Positions 31,912 to 39,957 of a stretch of DNA of 64,000 nucleotides are shown piece after piece. The position numbers and the translations under genes were made by a program. The notes below the pieces were generated by a model, which searched no databases, was not told the DNA's origin, and was given only the letters and a program-made list of their open reading frames with translations. How positions within the stretch are numbered: the stretch's first letter is position 1; each line of letters opens with the position of its first letter. The stretch comes from Blastomonas fulva (lineage in GTDB: Bacteria > Pseudomonadota > Alphaproteobacteria > Sphingomonadales > Sphingomonadaceae). Where the stretch lies: the NCBI RefSeq assembly GCF_003431825.1, contig NZ_CP020083.1:930001-994000 (forward strand), given 5' to 3'.

Positions 31912-32430
31912 TTATCCGCCCAGTACCCGACTGCTTTTGTCCGGGAGAGCAATCAGGTCTTCCAGAAACAATGCGATCAACCCAGATCGGGATTCGACCC
32001 CTGCCTTGGAATAGACCTTTGCAAGCTGAGCTCTGACGGTACCAGCGGCTGACCCCCTTAGCCTTGCGATCTCACTAATATCACAGCCCTTCAGAGCGAA
32101 CAGGGCGACATCAGCCTCAGCGGCTGTCAGCTGCCATTCCTCGAACCGCAGGCGGATCAGTTCGCCCAGCGCACCTTGCGCTGTGGCCACGGCAGCCTCG
32201 TCCCGACGTGCTGCGGTGATCAGGCCGCGCACTCGCATCGCGCCCAGGACCACTGCGGCTAATAGGGCAATAGCAGCGATCATCTCGATCGCCAGATGCA
32301 GGCCGATCCCGTCAGTCATTACGTCGCTTGCCAGATCGGCAAGGAAAAACGCACAGGCGAGCGCCTGCAAAGCCACTAGGATGCTGATCCCCGTGGCCTT
32401 GCGTTCGCGTATGCGTGTCCTTGCGCTCAT
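31912..32430 (-). CDS. Membrane-anchored LuxR-type transcriptional regulator
   Basis: 172-residue protein with two N-terminal transmembrane helices (about residues 15-37 and 43-65) and a C-terminal LuxR/GerE-type helix-turn-helix (LTAAEADVALFALKGCDISEI ... GTVRAQLAKVYSKAGVESR). Such small membrane-tethered LuxR proteins lack a receiver domain. It lies nine bases after the cytochrome b561 gene on the same strand, so it may sense membrane or redox state and regulate that gene; this is inference. Confidence 0.8.
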   Translation of the reverse strand: MSARTRIRERKATGISILVALQALACAFFLADLASDVMTDGIGLHLAIEMIAAIALLAAVVLGAMRVRGLITAARRDEAAVATAQGALGELIRLRFEEWQLTAAEADVALFALKGCDISEIARLRGSAAGTVRAQLAKVYSKAGVESRSGLIALFLEDLIALPDKSSRVLGG

Positions 32431-32439
32431 TAGCCTTGC

Positions 32440-33063
32440 CTATCGCCCCAGCGGCGACATGGCCATCACAACCTGCTTGCCGCTGCGCCGTGTCTCGAAC
32501 ACCACGCCTGCCAGATGCAGGAGGATAAGGAGATAGAGCAGATTTGCGGCGGTCTCGTGGATTTCTCCGAGCATGCCCTCTTCGCCCTCTTCGCCCTCTT
32601 TGCCCTCTTCGCCCTCTTCGACCTCGCTCTGCCGGCCGTGCCCCGCAGAAACGCTGTGCTGCTCCTGCTGATACTCGGTGCCAGCCCATGGCACAGGTCC
32701 GGCCAGGGTAATTCCGGTGGCGATAATCGTGAGCAGACAGCCCCAGATTGCAAAGACCATCATCGCGCCGAGCGGATTGTGCGAGGCATGGCGAGTAACA
32801 TTTCCCGCCCGGATATCGCGCACATGTGCCAGCGCTTTGCGGGGACTCGGCCAGAAGGCAGAAAATCGCGCCTCGGCAGGGCCGACAATACCCCACAGCA
32901 GGCGCAGCCCGAGAATGGCCGCAAGACCATAACCCACCCAGATATGCGCGGCGGCGCCTTCCTCTGTCACGATGGCATTGGCTAGCACGGCGATGGCAAT
33001 CGTCCAGTGCGTGATTCTGACGATGGGGTCCCAGCGACGGCCGGGGGCGGCGTGATCGATCAT
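32440..33063 (-). CDS. Cytochrome b561 family protein with Glu/Gly repeat loop
   Basis: 207-residue di-heme-type cytochrome b561 with four transmembrane helices. The N-terminal VRITHWTIAIAVLANAIV signature and the C-terminal EIHETAANLLYLLILLHLAGV carry the heme-ligating His residues. Between helices 3 and 4 is a charged insertion with five EEG/KEG units, not typical of the family. ATG 33063 (MIDHAAPGRRWDP) is preferred over the longer frame. The protein probably moves electrons in the cytoplasmic membrane, perhaps paired with a cytochrome c. Confidence 0.85.
   Translation of the reverse strand: MIDHAAPGRRWDPIVRITHWTIAIAVLANAIVTEEGAAAHIWVGYGLAAILGLRLLWGIVGPAEARFSAFWPSPRKALAHVRDIRAGNVTRHASHNPLGAMMVFAIWGCLLTIIATGITLAGPVPWAGTEYQQEQHSVSAGHGRQSEVEEGEEGKEGEEGEEGMLGEIHETAANLLYLLILLHLAGVVFETRRSGKQVVMAMSPLGR
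32575..32619. repeat. Five tandem 9-bp repeats (gccctcttc) in cytochrome b561 gene
   Basis: Four identical copies and one single-base variant (gccctcttt) in tandem, encoding EEG/KEG on the minus strand. Repeat number can change in steps of three codons without breaking the frame. Confidence 0.9.
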
Positions 33064-33338
33064 GACACTCTCCTTGCTGAAAGGTGTCAGCAACCGCCCT
33101 TCAATTCCGGGGAGCACAGCAAGCCGCTGACCCGCCACATCTCGCAATCGCCTCGCCGCAGCGCCATTGGCTCTCTGCTTATATTGCCGGGCATAAGCGA
33201 CCGCTTAGGATGGCTGGACCCGCCATTGCCTTCGGCAGTCGATACCGAAGCGGCCGACCGATCCCAGCCCGCCGGCCAGCAAGCCTACACGCCCTGGTGT
33301 CTAACCGCCAAAGCGATGAAGACAAATCGTCTCCTGTT

Positions 33339-34142
33339 TCAGATGCTTATCCGTTTCCGCACCCCAGGTGCAGGCGGATCGACGGGCGCACCCGCGAAGC
33401 ATTGCGCGATGGCCATCCACGCGGTGGCATTTGGCCCCATCACCTTGAGCGCCGTATCCGCAATGTTGCGCGTCTGTGTGACCACCTGGCAGAATTCCGC
33501 CGCATCGCCCTCGATCAACTCGCCGTCCGCCGGTTCGCCGAACGTCCAGACCTCGCCCGAAGGCGCGGTGAGGCGCAGCTGCGGGACCGGCTGTGGCGCA
33601 TCCAGCCTGCGGTTCTTGAACGTCCAGCCATAGGTGTTGAGCCCCAGTACGCAGATGTTCTTGATCCCATCGCCATTCTCGCGCTCGACGCCCAGCACAT
33701 CGAAAATTGCCTGCGCGTGCGCCCAGCTTTCCATCAGCCGCGCGGTGATCGACGACCGCGCGCTCATGCTCGGCCCCGCCCAGGGCACGCGCTGCGCCGG
33801 ATCGGCGGTCGCAAAATCGGCGGCGGTGGCGCGGTAGGTCTCGGCCCAGGCGTCAACCAGCGCCTGACCGGCGAGGCCATCAAGCCAGACGCGCTCGAAC
33901 GCATTCAGATCGCCGCCAGACCGGATGATTCCGCCGACCTGCCCCATGAACGCCTTGAACGCGTCTTCATCCTTTAAGGACATCTGCGCCGCCTGGTTCC
34001 AGACATGCAGATGGCCAATGATATCGCCGATCGTCCAGCCCTTGAACGCAGTTGGCGTTGCCAGCGCGGCATCGTCGAGCGGTGCGAGCAGCGCATGGAT
34101 GCGATCGCATTCGGTGAGGAAATCGTCTGCCTGCTGCATCAC
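33339..34142 (-). CDS. TIGR03084-like DinB/maleylpyruvate-isomerase-fold protein
   Basis: 267-residue protein resembling the TIGR03084 family, which has an N-terminal DinB-like four-helix domain of mycothiol-dependent maleylpyruvate isomerase type. The metal-binding pattern begins with GDIIGHLHVWNQA (about residues 38-50), with a further His in SWAHAQAIFD. The enzymatic role is not known. The ATG overlaps the stop of the upstream hydrolase gene by four bases, so the two are coupled. Confidence 0.7.
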   Translation of the reverse strand: MMQQADDFLTECDRIHALLAPLDDAALATPTAFKGWTIGDIIGHLHVWNQAAQMSLKDEDAFKAFMGQVGGIIRSGGDLNAFERVWLDGLAGQALVDAWAETYRATAADFATADPAQRVPWAGPSMSARSSITARLMESWAHAQAIFDVLGVERENGDGIKNICVLGLNTYGWTFKNRRLDAPQPVPQLRLTAPSGEVWTFGEPADGELIEGDAAEFCQVVTQTRNIADTALKVMGPNATAWMAIAQCFAGAPVDPPAPGVRKRISI

Positions 34143-35008
34143 AAGAACCCCTTCAACTCGGCCATGAAGCGGTCGAACTGGTCGTGGTGCAGCCAGTGGC
34201 CCGCATCGGAAAACTTGGCGAGGCGCGCGTTATGGAAAAGCCCCATGCGGCCATCGGCCTCCGGGTCGGACGCCCAGCTCTTCTCGCCCCAGCACAATAA
34301 GGTCGGGCAGGTGATTCGCTGCCACAGCGCCTGCATCTGATCGGTGGTGATGTCGAGGATCGGCCAGACGCGGATGTGCGGATCGAACTTCCAGCTGTAC
34401 GTGCCGTTCTCGTTGCGGATCACCGCATGCTCGCACAGGTGCCGCGCCTGCTCCGCGGTCAGATAGCTGTTTTCGGCGTGCATGCGCTGCAGCGCCTCTT
34501 CGAAGCTGGCATATTCGCGGTGCTTGCGCGCCGCCCGTGCCCGCTTGTCGGCAAACCATTTGCGCCAGTGCTCGTCGATCGGGGTCAGCGCGCGCTCTTC
34601 CACCATCTTGGGGCTGGGGCCGAGGCCCTCGATCGCGACGATCTTGCGCACCTTTTCCGGGTACAGCCCGGCGTAGCGCAGCGCGGTGTTGCCACCCAGC
34701 GAATGCGCGACGATCGTCACCTGTTCATAGCCGAACTGCTCCACCAGCTGCGCCAGATCGTAGACGAAGTTCATGATCGGGTAATTGCCGTCGGCGGTCC
34801 ATTGCGAATCCCCATGTCCGCGCAGATCAAGCGCGATGACATGCCAGTCGGCCATCAGCTCGCCCGCCACCCAATCCCACGATCGGCAGTGATCCTCGCC
34901 GCCATGCACCAGGATCAGCGGCGGCTTGTCCGGGTTGCCCCAATCGGCATAATGCAGCTTGAGCCGCTGCGAGAAAAAGCTGTGCGATGCAGGTCCGGTC
35001 AGTTTCAT
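34139..35008 (-). CDS. Alpha/beta hydrolase
   Basis: 289-residue alpha/beta-hydrolase-fold enzyme. The oxyanion region LVHGGEDHCRSWDWVA and the nucleophile elbow VAHSLGGN (Ser nucleophile) are visible, with a C-terminal His in FSDAGHWLHHDQ. Lid insertion lies between. Substrate unknown; esterase, epoxide hydrolase or haloalkane dehalogenase-like activities are all possible. No signal peptide. Confidence 0.85.
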   Translation of the reverse strand: MKLTGPASHSFFSQRLKLHYADWGNPDKPPLILVHGGEDHCRSWDWVAGELMADWHVIALDLRGHGDSQWTADGNYPIMNFVYDLAQLVEQFGYEQVTIVAHSLGGNTALRYAGLYPEKVRKIVAIEGLGPSPKMVEERALTPIDEHWRKWFADKRARAARKHREYASFEEALQRMHAENSYLTAEQARHLCEHAVIRNENGTYSWKFDPHIRVWPILDITTDQMQALWQRITCPTLLCWGEKSWASDPEADGRMGLFHNARLAKFSDAGHWLHHDQFDRFMAELKGFL

Positions 35009-35042
35009 GCCGCAACCCTAAGCGGGTTTCGCCGCAAATGAA

Positions 35043-35080
35043 AAGGGGCGGGAAAGCACCGTCGTGCTTTCCCGCCCCTT
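35043..35080 (-). terminator. Strong intrinsic terminator of the small exported protein gene
   Basis: AAGGGGCGGGAAAGCAC and GTGCTTTCCCGCCCCTT pair over 17 bases with a 4-base loop. On the minus strand it is followed by a short T-run, ending transcription from the gene at 35121-35396. Confidence 0.88.
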
Positions 35081-35120
35081 ACCTTCCGGCACATGGCCGG
35101 TCGGCGAATGAATTGACGGA

Positions 35121-35396
35121 TCAATCCAGACGCGCGAGTTCCTTCTTGGAAAGCGAGGTCGAAACCTTGCCTTCGTCTGCGGTCAGGGTCGCAGCGCCGA
35201 TGCGCACGACCTTGCCCTTGTAGATGACCAGGGCCGAGCCGTCCTCGAGAACGCGGGTCACCTTGCCGACGCGCTTGCCTTCGGCGTCATAGATGGTCTG
35301 GTTCTTCGAGATCAGGGCATCGTCCTGAGCGAAAGCGGGAGCAGCGGTAGCTGCGAGAAGCACGGCGCCGATCAGGGCGGAAGCACGAATGGTCAT
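35121..35396 (-). CDS. Small exported protein of unknown function
   Basis: 91-residue protein with a signal peptide (MTIRASALIGAVLLAATAAP, cleavage after AFA) and a short mature domain with two beta-like segments (QTIYDAEGKRVGKVTRVLEDGSA, then YKGKVVRIGAATL) reminiscent of a PRC-barrel half. ATG 35396 has AAAGGA nine bases before it; an ATG six codons further up overlaps that Shine-Dalgarno and is less likely. The upstream region is AT-rich with repeated TTGCA words. Confidence 0.75.
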   Translation of the reverse strand: MTIRASALIGAVLLAATAAPAFAQDDALISKNQTIYDAEGKRVGKVTRVLEDGSALVIYKGKVVRIGAATLTADEGKVSTSLSKKELARLD

Positions 35397-35704
35397 GGGT
35401 AGCATTCCTTTCAATCTTGGGGAGGGATTGGCCCCTGAACAGGGCTTTGGTTGGTTACACCCTGTACTTAAGTGCGCGATTGATAGGTTGCAAAGAGAAA
35501 TGTTGCATTTGCGAATGCTATTTTTGCAGCTTCGGTTGCAGTTTATGCATGTTGCAAAAATATCGTGTTATACCAGTGGTTTGAAAAGGACGCAATAATA
35601 TTGCGATGCAACAAAGTTGCGCGGTTTGCCATCAGGGTGCCCCGCGCGCAGCAGCCAGCCCCCGCCTTCGCGAGAGTTGGGTGCCCTACTGTGTGGAGAA
35701 TTGG
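35397..35704. promoter_or_regulatory. AT-rich intergenic region with repeated TTGCA motifs
   Basis: No gene is seen in this 308-base stretch. It is notably AT-rich between about 35460 and 35610 and holds TTGCA at 35488, 35503, 35524, 35536 and 35552 plus TGCAA at 35607, and the palindrome ATGCAT at 35545. It is upstream of the small exported protein gene and downstream of the MDR gene, so it is most likely a control region of the former. Confidence 0.5.
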
Positions 35705-36703
35705 CTAGAGCTTGAGCATCTGCTTGCCGCGATTGGCGCCGGAGAACAATCGCTGCATCGTCTGCGGCGCGTTCTCGAAGCCGTGCTGGATATCCTCGCG
35801 ATAGTTCAGCCTGCCATCCTTGACCAGCCCGGCCAGCCGCTTGCGGATCAAGGGAAACTCCGCCGCCCAGTCGAGCACGATGAACCCGGTCATCGTCGCA
35901 CGGCGGAAGATCAGGTTGAAATAGTTCTGCGGGCCGGCGGGCATCTGCCCGGTCTCGTAGCGGCTGATTCCGCCGCAGATGACAACGCGCGCGTTCGTCG
36001 CGATATGGGCCAGCATGTCATCGAGGATCGCGCCGCCGACATTGTCGAAGATGACATCGACACCGTTCGGGCAATGCTGCTTGATCGCGGCCTTGAGGCC
36101 ACCTGCCTTGTAGTCGATCGCGGCGTCATAGCCCGCTTCCTCGACCAGCCAGGCGCATTTCTCGGGCCCCCCCGCGATGCCGATGACACGGCATCCCGCG
36201 ATCCTGGCCAGCTGGCCGACGATCGATCCGGTCGCCCCTGCCGCGCCCGAGACCAGCACGGTATCACCCGCCACCGGCTTGCCGATCTTGAACAGCCCGC
36301 AATAGGCAGTCAGCCCCGTGGTGCCGAGCACCGACATCATCGCGGTGGGCGGCAGCGCAGGATCGCACGGCACCAGCCCCTCGCCATCGGAGAGGTGATA
36401 TTCGGTCCAGCCGGTCGACCCTATCACCATCGTTCCGACCGGGAACTTGCCGCCATTCGATTCGATCACCTCGGAAATCGCAGAGCCGCGCATGACCTCG
36501 CCGATCTCGGTCGGCGCGACATAATCGGCGATGTTTTCCATCCAGCCCTTCTGCGCGGGATCGAAGGCGAGATAATGCGTCTTGAGCAGCATCTGGCCGG
36601 GGCCGGGCGCGGGCAGGTCCTTGGTCACCAGTTCGAAGTCGCTGTCCTGTACCGGGCGACCGCGCGGGCGGCCTGCGATCAGCCATTGGCGGGTGGTGGT
36701 CAT
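35705..36703 (-). CDS. MDR-family NADP-dependent oxidoreductase (paralogue 1)
   Basis: 332-residue zinc-independent medium-chain dehydrogenase/reductase of the CurA/leukotriene B4 12-hydroxydehydrogenase type, which reduces the double bond of alpha,beta-unsaturated ketones. The nucleotide motif GAAGATGSIVGQLA and the family block DPAQKGWM are visible. No zinc-ligand cysteine pattern occurs. It is a clear paralogue of the gene at 46534-47547, and lies downstream of the acyl-CoA ligase gene on the same strand, separated by a repeat element. Confidence 0.88.
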   Translation of the reverse strand: MTTTRQWLIAGRPRGRPVQDSDFELVTKDLPAPGPGQMLLKTHYLAFDPAQKGWMENIADYVAPTEIGEVMRGSAISEVIESNGGKFPVGTMVIGSTGWTEYHLSDGEGLVPCDPALPPTAMMSVLGTTGLTAYCGLFKIGKPVAGDTVLVSGAAGATGSIVGQLARIAGCRVIGIAGGPEKCAWLVEEAGYDAAIDYKAGGLKAAIKQHCPNGVDVIFDNVGGAILDDMLAHIATNARVVICGGISRYETGQMPAGPQNYFNLIFRRATMTGFIVLDWAAEFPLIRKRLAGLVKDGRLNYREDIQHGFENAPQTMQRLFSGANRGKQMLKL

Positions 36704-36724
36704 GATTGTCGTCTCCCAAAAATT

Positions 36725-36814
36725 CCGGTTTCCCGCGACGGCGGGAGCCCATCTCCTAAGCTGTCACCCGGCACAACGGTCGGGAGATGGACCCCCGCCT
36801 GCGCGGGGGACCGG
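36725..36814. repeat. Inverted-repeat element, related to the one before crtD
   Basis: CCGGT ... ACCGG ends, inner arms GCCCATCTCC and GGAGATGGAC, and CCCGC/GCGGG palindromes. It lies between the acyl-CoA ligase and MDR genes and is non-coding. Confidence 0.55.
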
Positions 36815-36845
36815 CTGATCTACGGCATTGCCAAGGCTTCTCGCG

Positions 36846-38399
36846 TCAACCGATCTGCCGTTCGCCCTCCTGCCAATAGAGCTTGCGCAGTTCCTTCTTG
36901 AGCACCTTGCCCGAAGGGTTGCGCGGCAATTCAGTCATGAAATCCACGCTCTTGGGGCATTTGAATCCGGCGATATGCTCGCGCGCGAAAGCGATCAGCC
37001 CCGCCTCATCGGCATTCTCGCCATCCTTCAGCACGACGATCGCCTTGACCGCCTCGCCCCAGCGGGCATCGGGCACGCCGATCACCGCGCAATCGCGCAC
37101 GGCAAGGTGGTGATGCAGCGCGTTCTCGACCTCGGCGGGGTAGATGTTCTCTCCGCCCGAGACGATCATGTCCTTCACCCGGTCGAACAGATAGAGATAG
37201 CCGTCGGCATCGACATAGGCTGCGTCCCCGGTGCGGTACCAGCCATCGACGAACGCCGAGGCATTGGCGTCGGGCAGGTTGTGATAGCCCGCCATCACCA
37301 GCGGCGCGCGCACCCAGACTTCGCCGACCTCTCCCGCCGCGCGGTCCTGCCCGTCCTCGCCGACGATGCGCAGTTCGACATCGGGAAACGGCTTGCCGCA
37401 GCCCGCCATACGCGGCGTCCCTGCGACATCATGGTCTTCAGGCGGCAGATAGACGATCGTGCCGCTGGTCTCGGTCGCGCCGTACATCTGGACGAACTGC
37501 GCATTGGGAAACATCTGCATCGAGCGGCTGAGCACGTCGAGCGGGATCGGCGAGGCACCATAAGGCAGCACCCGCATCGAGCTGAAATCCGCGCCTTGGG
37601 CGTCCGGATGATTGAGGATCATGTTGAGCACCGCAGGCACCGCGAACATCTTGGTGATGCCGTGCTTCTGCACCGCCGCGATGATCACCGCGACATCGGG
37701 CTGAGCGAGGATCACCCCGGTGCCGCCGCCGTTGAGCGTCTGCATCACCCAGGCGGTGCCGCCGATATGGAACAGCGGCATCGCCACCAGCGAGACGTCG
37801 CTTGCCAGCCACGCCGCCCAGCCCTCGCCGATCTTGCGCCCCTGGCTGAGCGAAGCGGTGAGGCTGCCATGGGTGAGCAGCGCGCCCTTGGGGTGACCGG
37901 TGGTGCCCGAGGTGTACAACTGCACCGCGACATCGCCATCGGCCAGATCGGCCAGCGAGCGGTCCGGATCAAAGCCTTGCACCCACTGCCGGAAAGTCGC
38001 GCGACCCTCGAAATCGCCATCGCCCAGCAGGATCGTCGCCAGTCCCGCCTCGGCGCGCACCGCCAGCGCGTTGTCCAGCACCGCGCTCTGCGTCAGCAGG
38101 AAGCGTGCCCCGGCGTCCTTCACGATATAGGCGATCTCGCGCGGCACCAGCCGCCAGTTGACCGCGACCGTCACCGCCCCGATCCGCAAGCTCGCCATCA
38201 GCAGGATCACGTAATCGATGGTGTTGAGGCCCAGAAATGCCACCCGGTCCCCCTTGCCGATGCCGCTGGCCTTGAGCGCAGCGACGCAGCGGCAGACCAG
38301 ATCGTCGAGCTGCGCATAGCTCAGCGTCTCGTCATCCTGGATCAGCGCGGGCTTGTCGGGCGTGGCGGCCGCGCCGCGCGCGACCATGTCGGCGATCAT
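36846..38399 (-). CDS. Fatty-acyl-CoA ligase (AMP-forming)
   Basis: 517-residue ANL-superfamily ligase that activates a carboxylic acid via an acyl-adenylate to the CoA thioester. Motifs: LYTSGTTGHPKGALLTHG (P-loop-like A3), MYGATETSG (A5), YRTGDAAYVD (A7) and a C-terminal catalytic Lys in NPSGKVLKKELRK. ATG 38399 has GAGGG upstream; GTG 38405 is an alternative. It lies twelve bases after the carotenoid oxygenase gene, suggesting it activates an acid derived from the cleavage product; this is inference. Confidence 0.9.
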   Translation of the reverse strand: MIADMVARGAAATPDKPALIQDDETLSYAQLDDLVCRCVAALKASGIGKGDRVAFLGLNTIDYVILLMASLRIGAVTVAVNWRLVPREIAYIVKDAGARFLLTQSAVLDNALAVRAEAGLATILLGDGDFEGRATFRQWVQGFDPDRSLADLADGDVAVQLYTSGTTGHPKGALLTHGSLTASLSQGRKIGEGWAAWLASDVSLVAMPLFHIGGTAWVMQTLNGGGTGVILAQPDVAVIIAAVQKHGITKMFAVPAVLNMILNHPDAQGADFSSMRVLPYGASPIPLDVLSRSMQMFPNAQFVQMYGATETSGTIVYLPPEDHDVAGTPRMAGCGKPFPDVELRIVGEDGQDRAAGEVGEVWVRAPLVMAGYHNLPDANASAFVDGWYRTGDAAYVDADGYLYLFDRVKDMIVSGGENIYPAEVENALHHHLAVRDCAVIGVPDARWGEAVKAIVVLKDGENADEAGLIAFAREHIAGFKCPKSVDFMTELPRNPSGKVLKKELRKLYWQEGERQIG

Positions 38400-38411
38400 G
38401 CTCACGGGCCC

Positions 38412-39872
38412 TCAGTGCGCCAGCGCGCGGGCATAGAGATCGCCGTCTGCGGGGTAGAAATTGCAGTGGAAGCCGCTGGGCACGCGGAACGGCACCAGCA
38501 CGCGGGCGATGGGGCCTGCGGCGATATCGAGCGCATTGAAGATCGCAAGCTCGCTGCCCGGCGCATTGGCGCGGTGGACCAAGGTCATCGCATAACCATC
38601 CGCCTCACCCTCGGGCCCGGTCTTTGCGCCCAGCCTTGGTGCGAAGATCAGCTCGCCCGCCGCTGCACCCTTGCCGAAATGGTAGATGTCCTCCGTGCCG
38701 GTGACGGTGTCGAAGCGCAAGGCGGCATCCAGCCCCTCGACCCGGGCATCGCGCGATTCCAGGTTGATGTTGGCAAAGCTGTGCCGCGTCTTGCGCGTCA
38801 TCAGCCGGTCGTCGGGACGCGGGAACTGAAGGTCGCGCTCGTTGAGCACTTCCTCGCGGATCACATCGGTGTTGGCATTGAGATCGATGGTCCAGCGGCG
38901 CAGGCTCTGGCGGGTACCCGAATGCGTCGCGCGCACCCCGGTTTCGTCGGGGAACAGAGCGGTGCCGTTGGCGGCGGCGACATCGGCGATGATGCGGCCG
39001 TCCTCCTCCCAGACGTTCAGCTCGTGGAACATGTGCCGCGGCTCGTACTCGAACCAGCGCAGGTCATCGGCGCTGCCGTTGCGCGGCATCAGAGCGAGCT
39101 TGGAAGGCCGGTCGTTGACCCAGGCGGTCATCGGCCCGCCGCGCATGAACCGGCCGAGGTCCGTGTCGATCGGCAGCACCGGGAACACCACCCAGTTTTC
39201 GGTAACGAAGAAGGTGTGCATCAGGCTCATGTGCGGCACCGGGATAACCTGGCTGCGGGTGAGCGTGCCGGTACGGTCGATCACGTCGTAGCGGATCTCC
39301 GCAGCCCCCATCGGCCCGTTGATCATCGCGCCGATGTTGATCATCTCGCCGGTCGCGTAGTCGATCTTGGGGTGCGCGGAGAAGGTGGTGGAGATGGTGC
39401 CGCCATAATGATCCTCGCCCAGGGTCGACAGATCGCGCGGGTCCAGCACCACCGGCGGCGCGCCCTCCATCAGCGCGAGCAATTTGCCGCCATGGATGAT
39501 GATGTTGGTGTTGGCGGTGTTGTAGCGCTTGCCCTGCACCGAGGGGTCGGCGGTCATCGGATTGCCGAACACCCCGAACAGGCGCTCGCCTGCGGCCTTC
39601 TCGAGCTCGAACTTCTCGGTCCGCACCCAGCGGTTGCGCATCGAGACGCGGCCCTCTTCGATGAAGAAGCCATAGACCATGCCGTCGCCATCGAACCAGT
39701 GATACTCGTCGCCGCGCGTGGGGTGCAAAGGCTCGGGCCCGTTGCGATAGAACACGCCTGCGAGATCCTTGGGGATTTCACCCTCGATCACCAGATCGGG
39801 CGCGTCGGCCTCGAAACGGTTGGGGGCATGATGGCCGTGAAGATAGGGGTGAGGCGGAAAGGGCTTGGCCAT
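38412..39872 (-). CDS. Carotenoid/lignostilbene cleavage oxygenase family protein
   Basis: 486-residue non-heme iron dioxygenase of the carotenoid-cleavage oxygenase family, which splits C=C bonds in apocarotenoids or stilbenes. The four iron-ligand histidines can be placed in AHPKIDYATGEM, SLMHTFFVTENW, HMFHELNVWEEDG and PSGFHCNFYP. Start 39872 (MAKPFPPHPYL) gives the expected N-terminus. Adjacent TonB receptor and acyl-CoA ligase suggest import and CoA activation of a hydrophobic aromatic or isoprenoid. Whether it acts on carotenoids or lignin-type stilbenes cannot be told. Confidence 0.9.
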   Translation of the reverse strand: MAKPFPPHPYLHGHHAPNRFEADAPDLVIEGEIPKDLAGVFYRNGPEPLHPTRGDEYHWFDGDGMVYGFFIEEGRVSMRNRWVRTEKFELEKAAGERLFGVFGNPMTADPSVQGKRYNTANTNIIIHGGKLLALMEGAPPVVLDPRDLSTLGEDHYGGTISTTFSAHPKIDYATGEMINIGAMINGPMGAAEIRYDVIDRTGTLTRSQVIPVPHMSLMHTFFVTENWVVFPVLPIDTDLGRFMRGGPMTAWVNDRPSKLALMPRNGSADDLRWFEYEPRHMFHELNVWEEDGRIIADVAAANGTALFPDETGVRATHSGTRQSLRRWTIDLNANTDVIREEVLNERDLQFPRPDDRLMTRKTRHSFANINLESRDARVEGLDAALRFDTVTGTEDIYHFGKGAAAGELIFAPRLGAKTGPEGEADGYAMTLVHRANAPGSELAIFNALDIAAGPIARVLVPFRVPSGFHCNFYPADGDLYARALAH

Positions 39873-39917
39873 ATCTTGCGCGGTCGCGATCCCGTGTTGG
39901 TGTGGTCTAAGGACTGG

Positions 39918-39948
39918 GCCCGCCATCCCGTGCAATTGGATGGCGGGC
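39918..39948 (-). terminator. Stem-loop after the TonB receptor gene
   Basis: GCCCGCCATCC and GGATGGCGGGC form an 11-bp perfect stem with a 9-base loop, ten bases after the receptor stop. No T-run follows on the minus strand, so it may attenuate rather than terminate. Confidence 0.5.
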
Positions 39949-39957
39949 GACAGTATA

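Noticed and set aside
33064-33338. Possible small gene upstream of cytochrome b561.
   Set aside because: No open frame here has a ribosome-binding site, signal or recognisable sequence; treated as intergenic.
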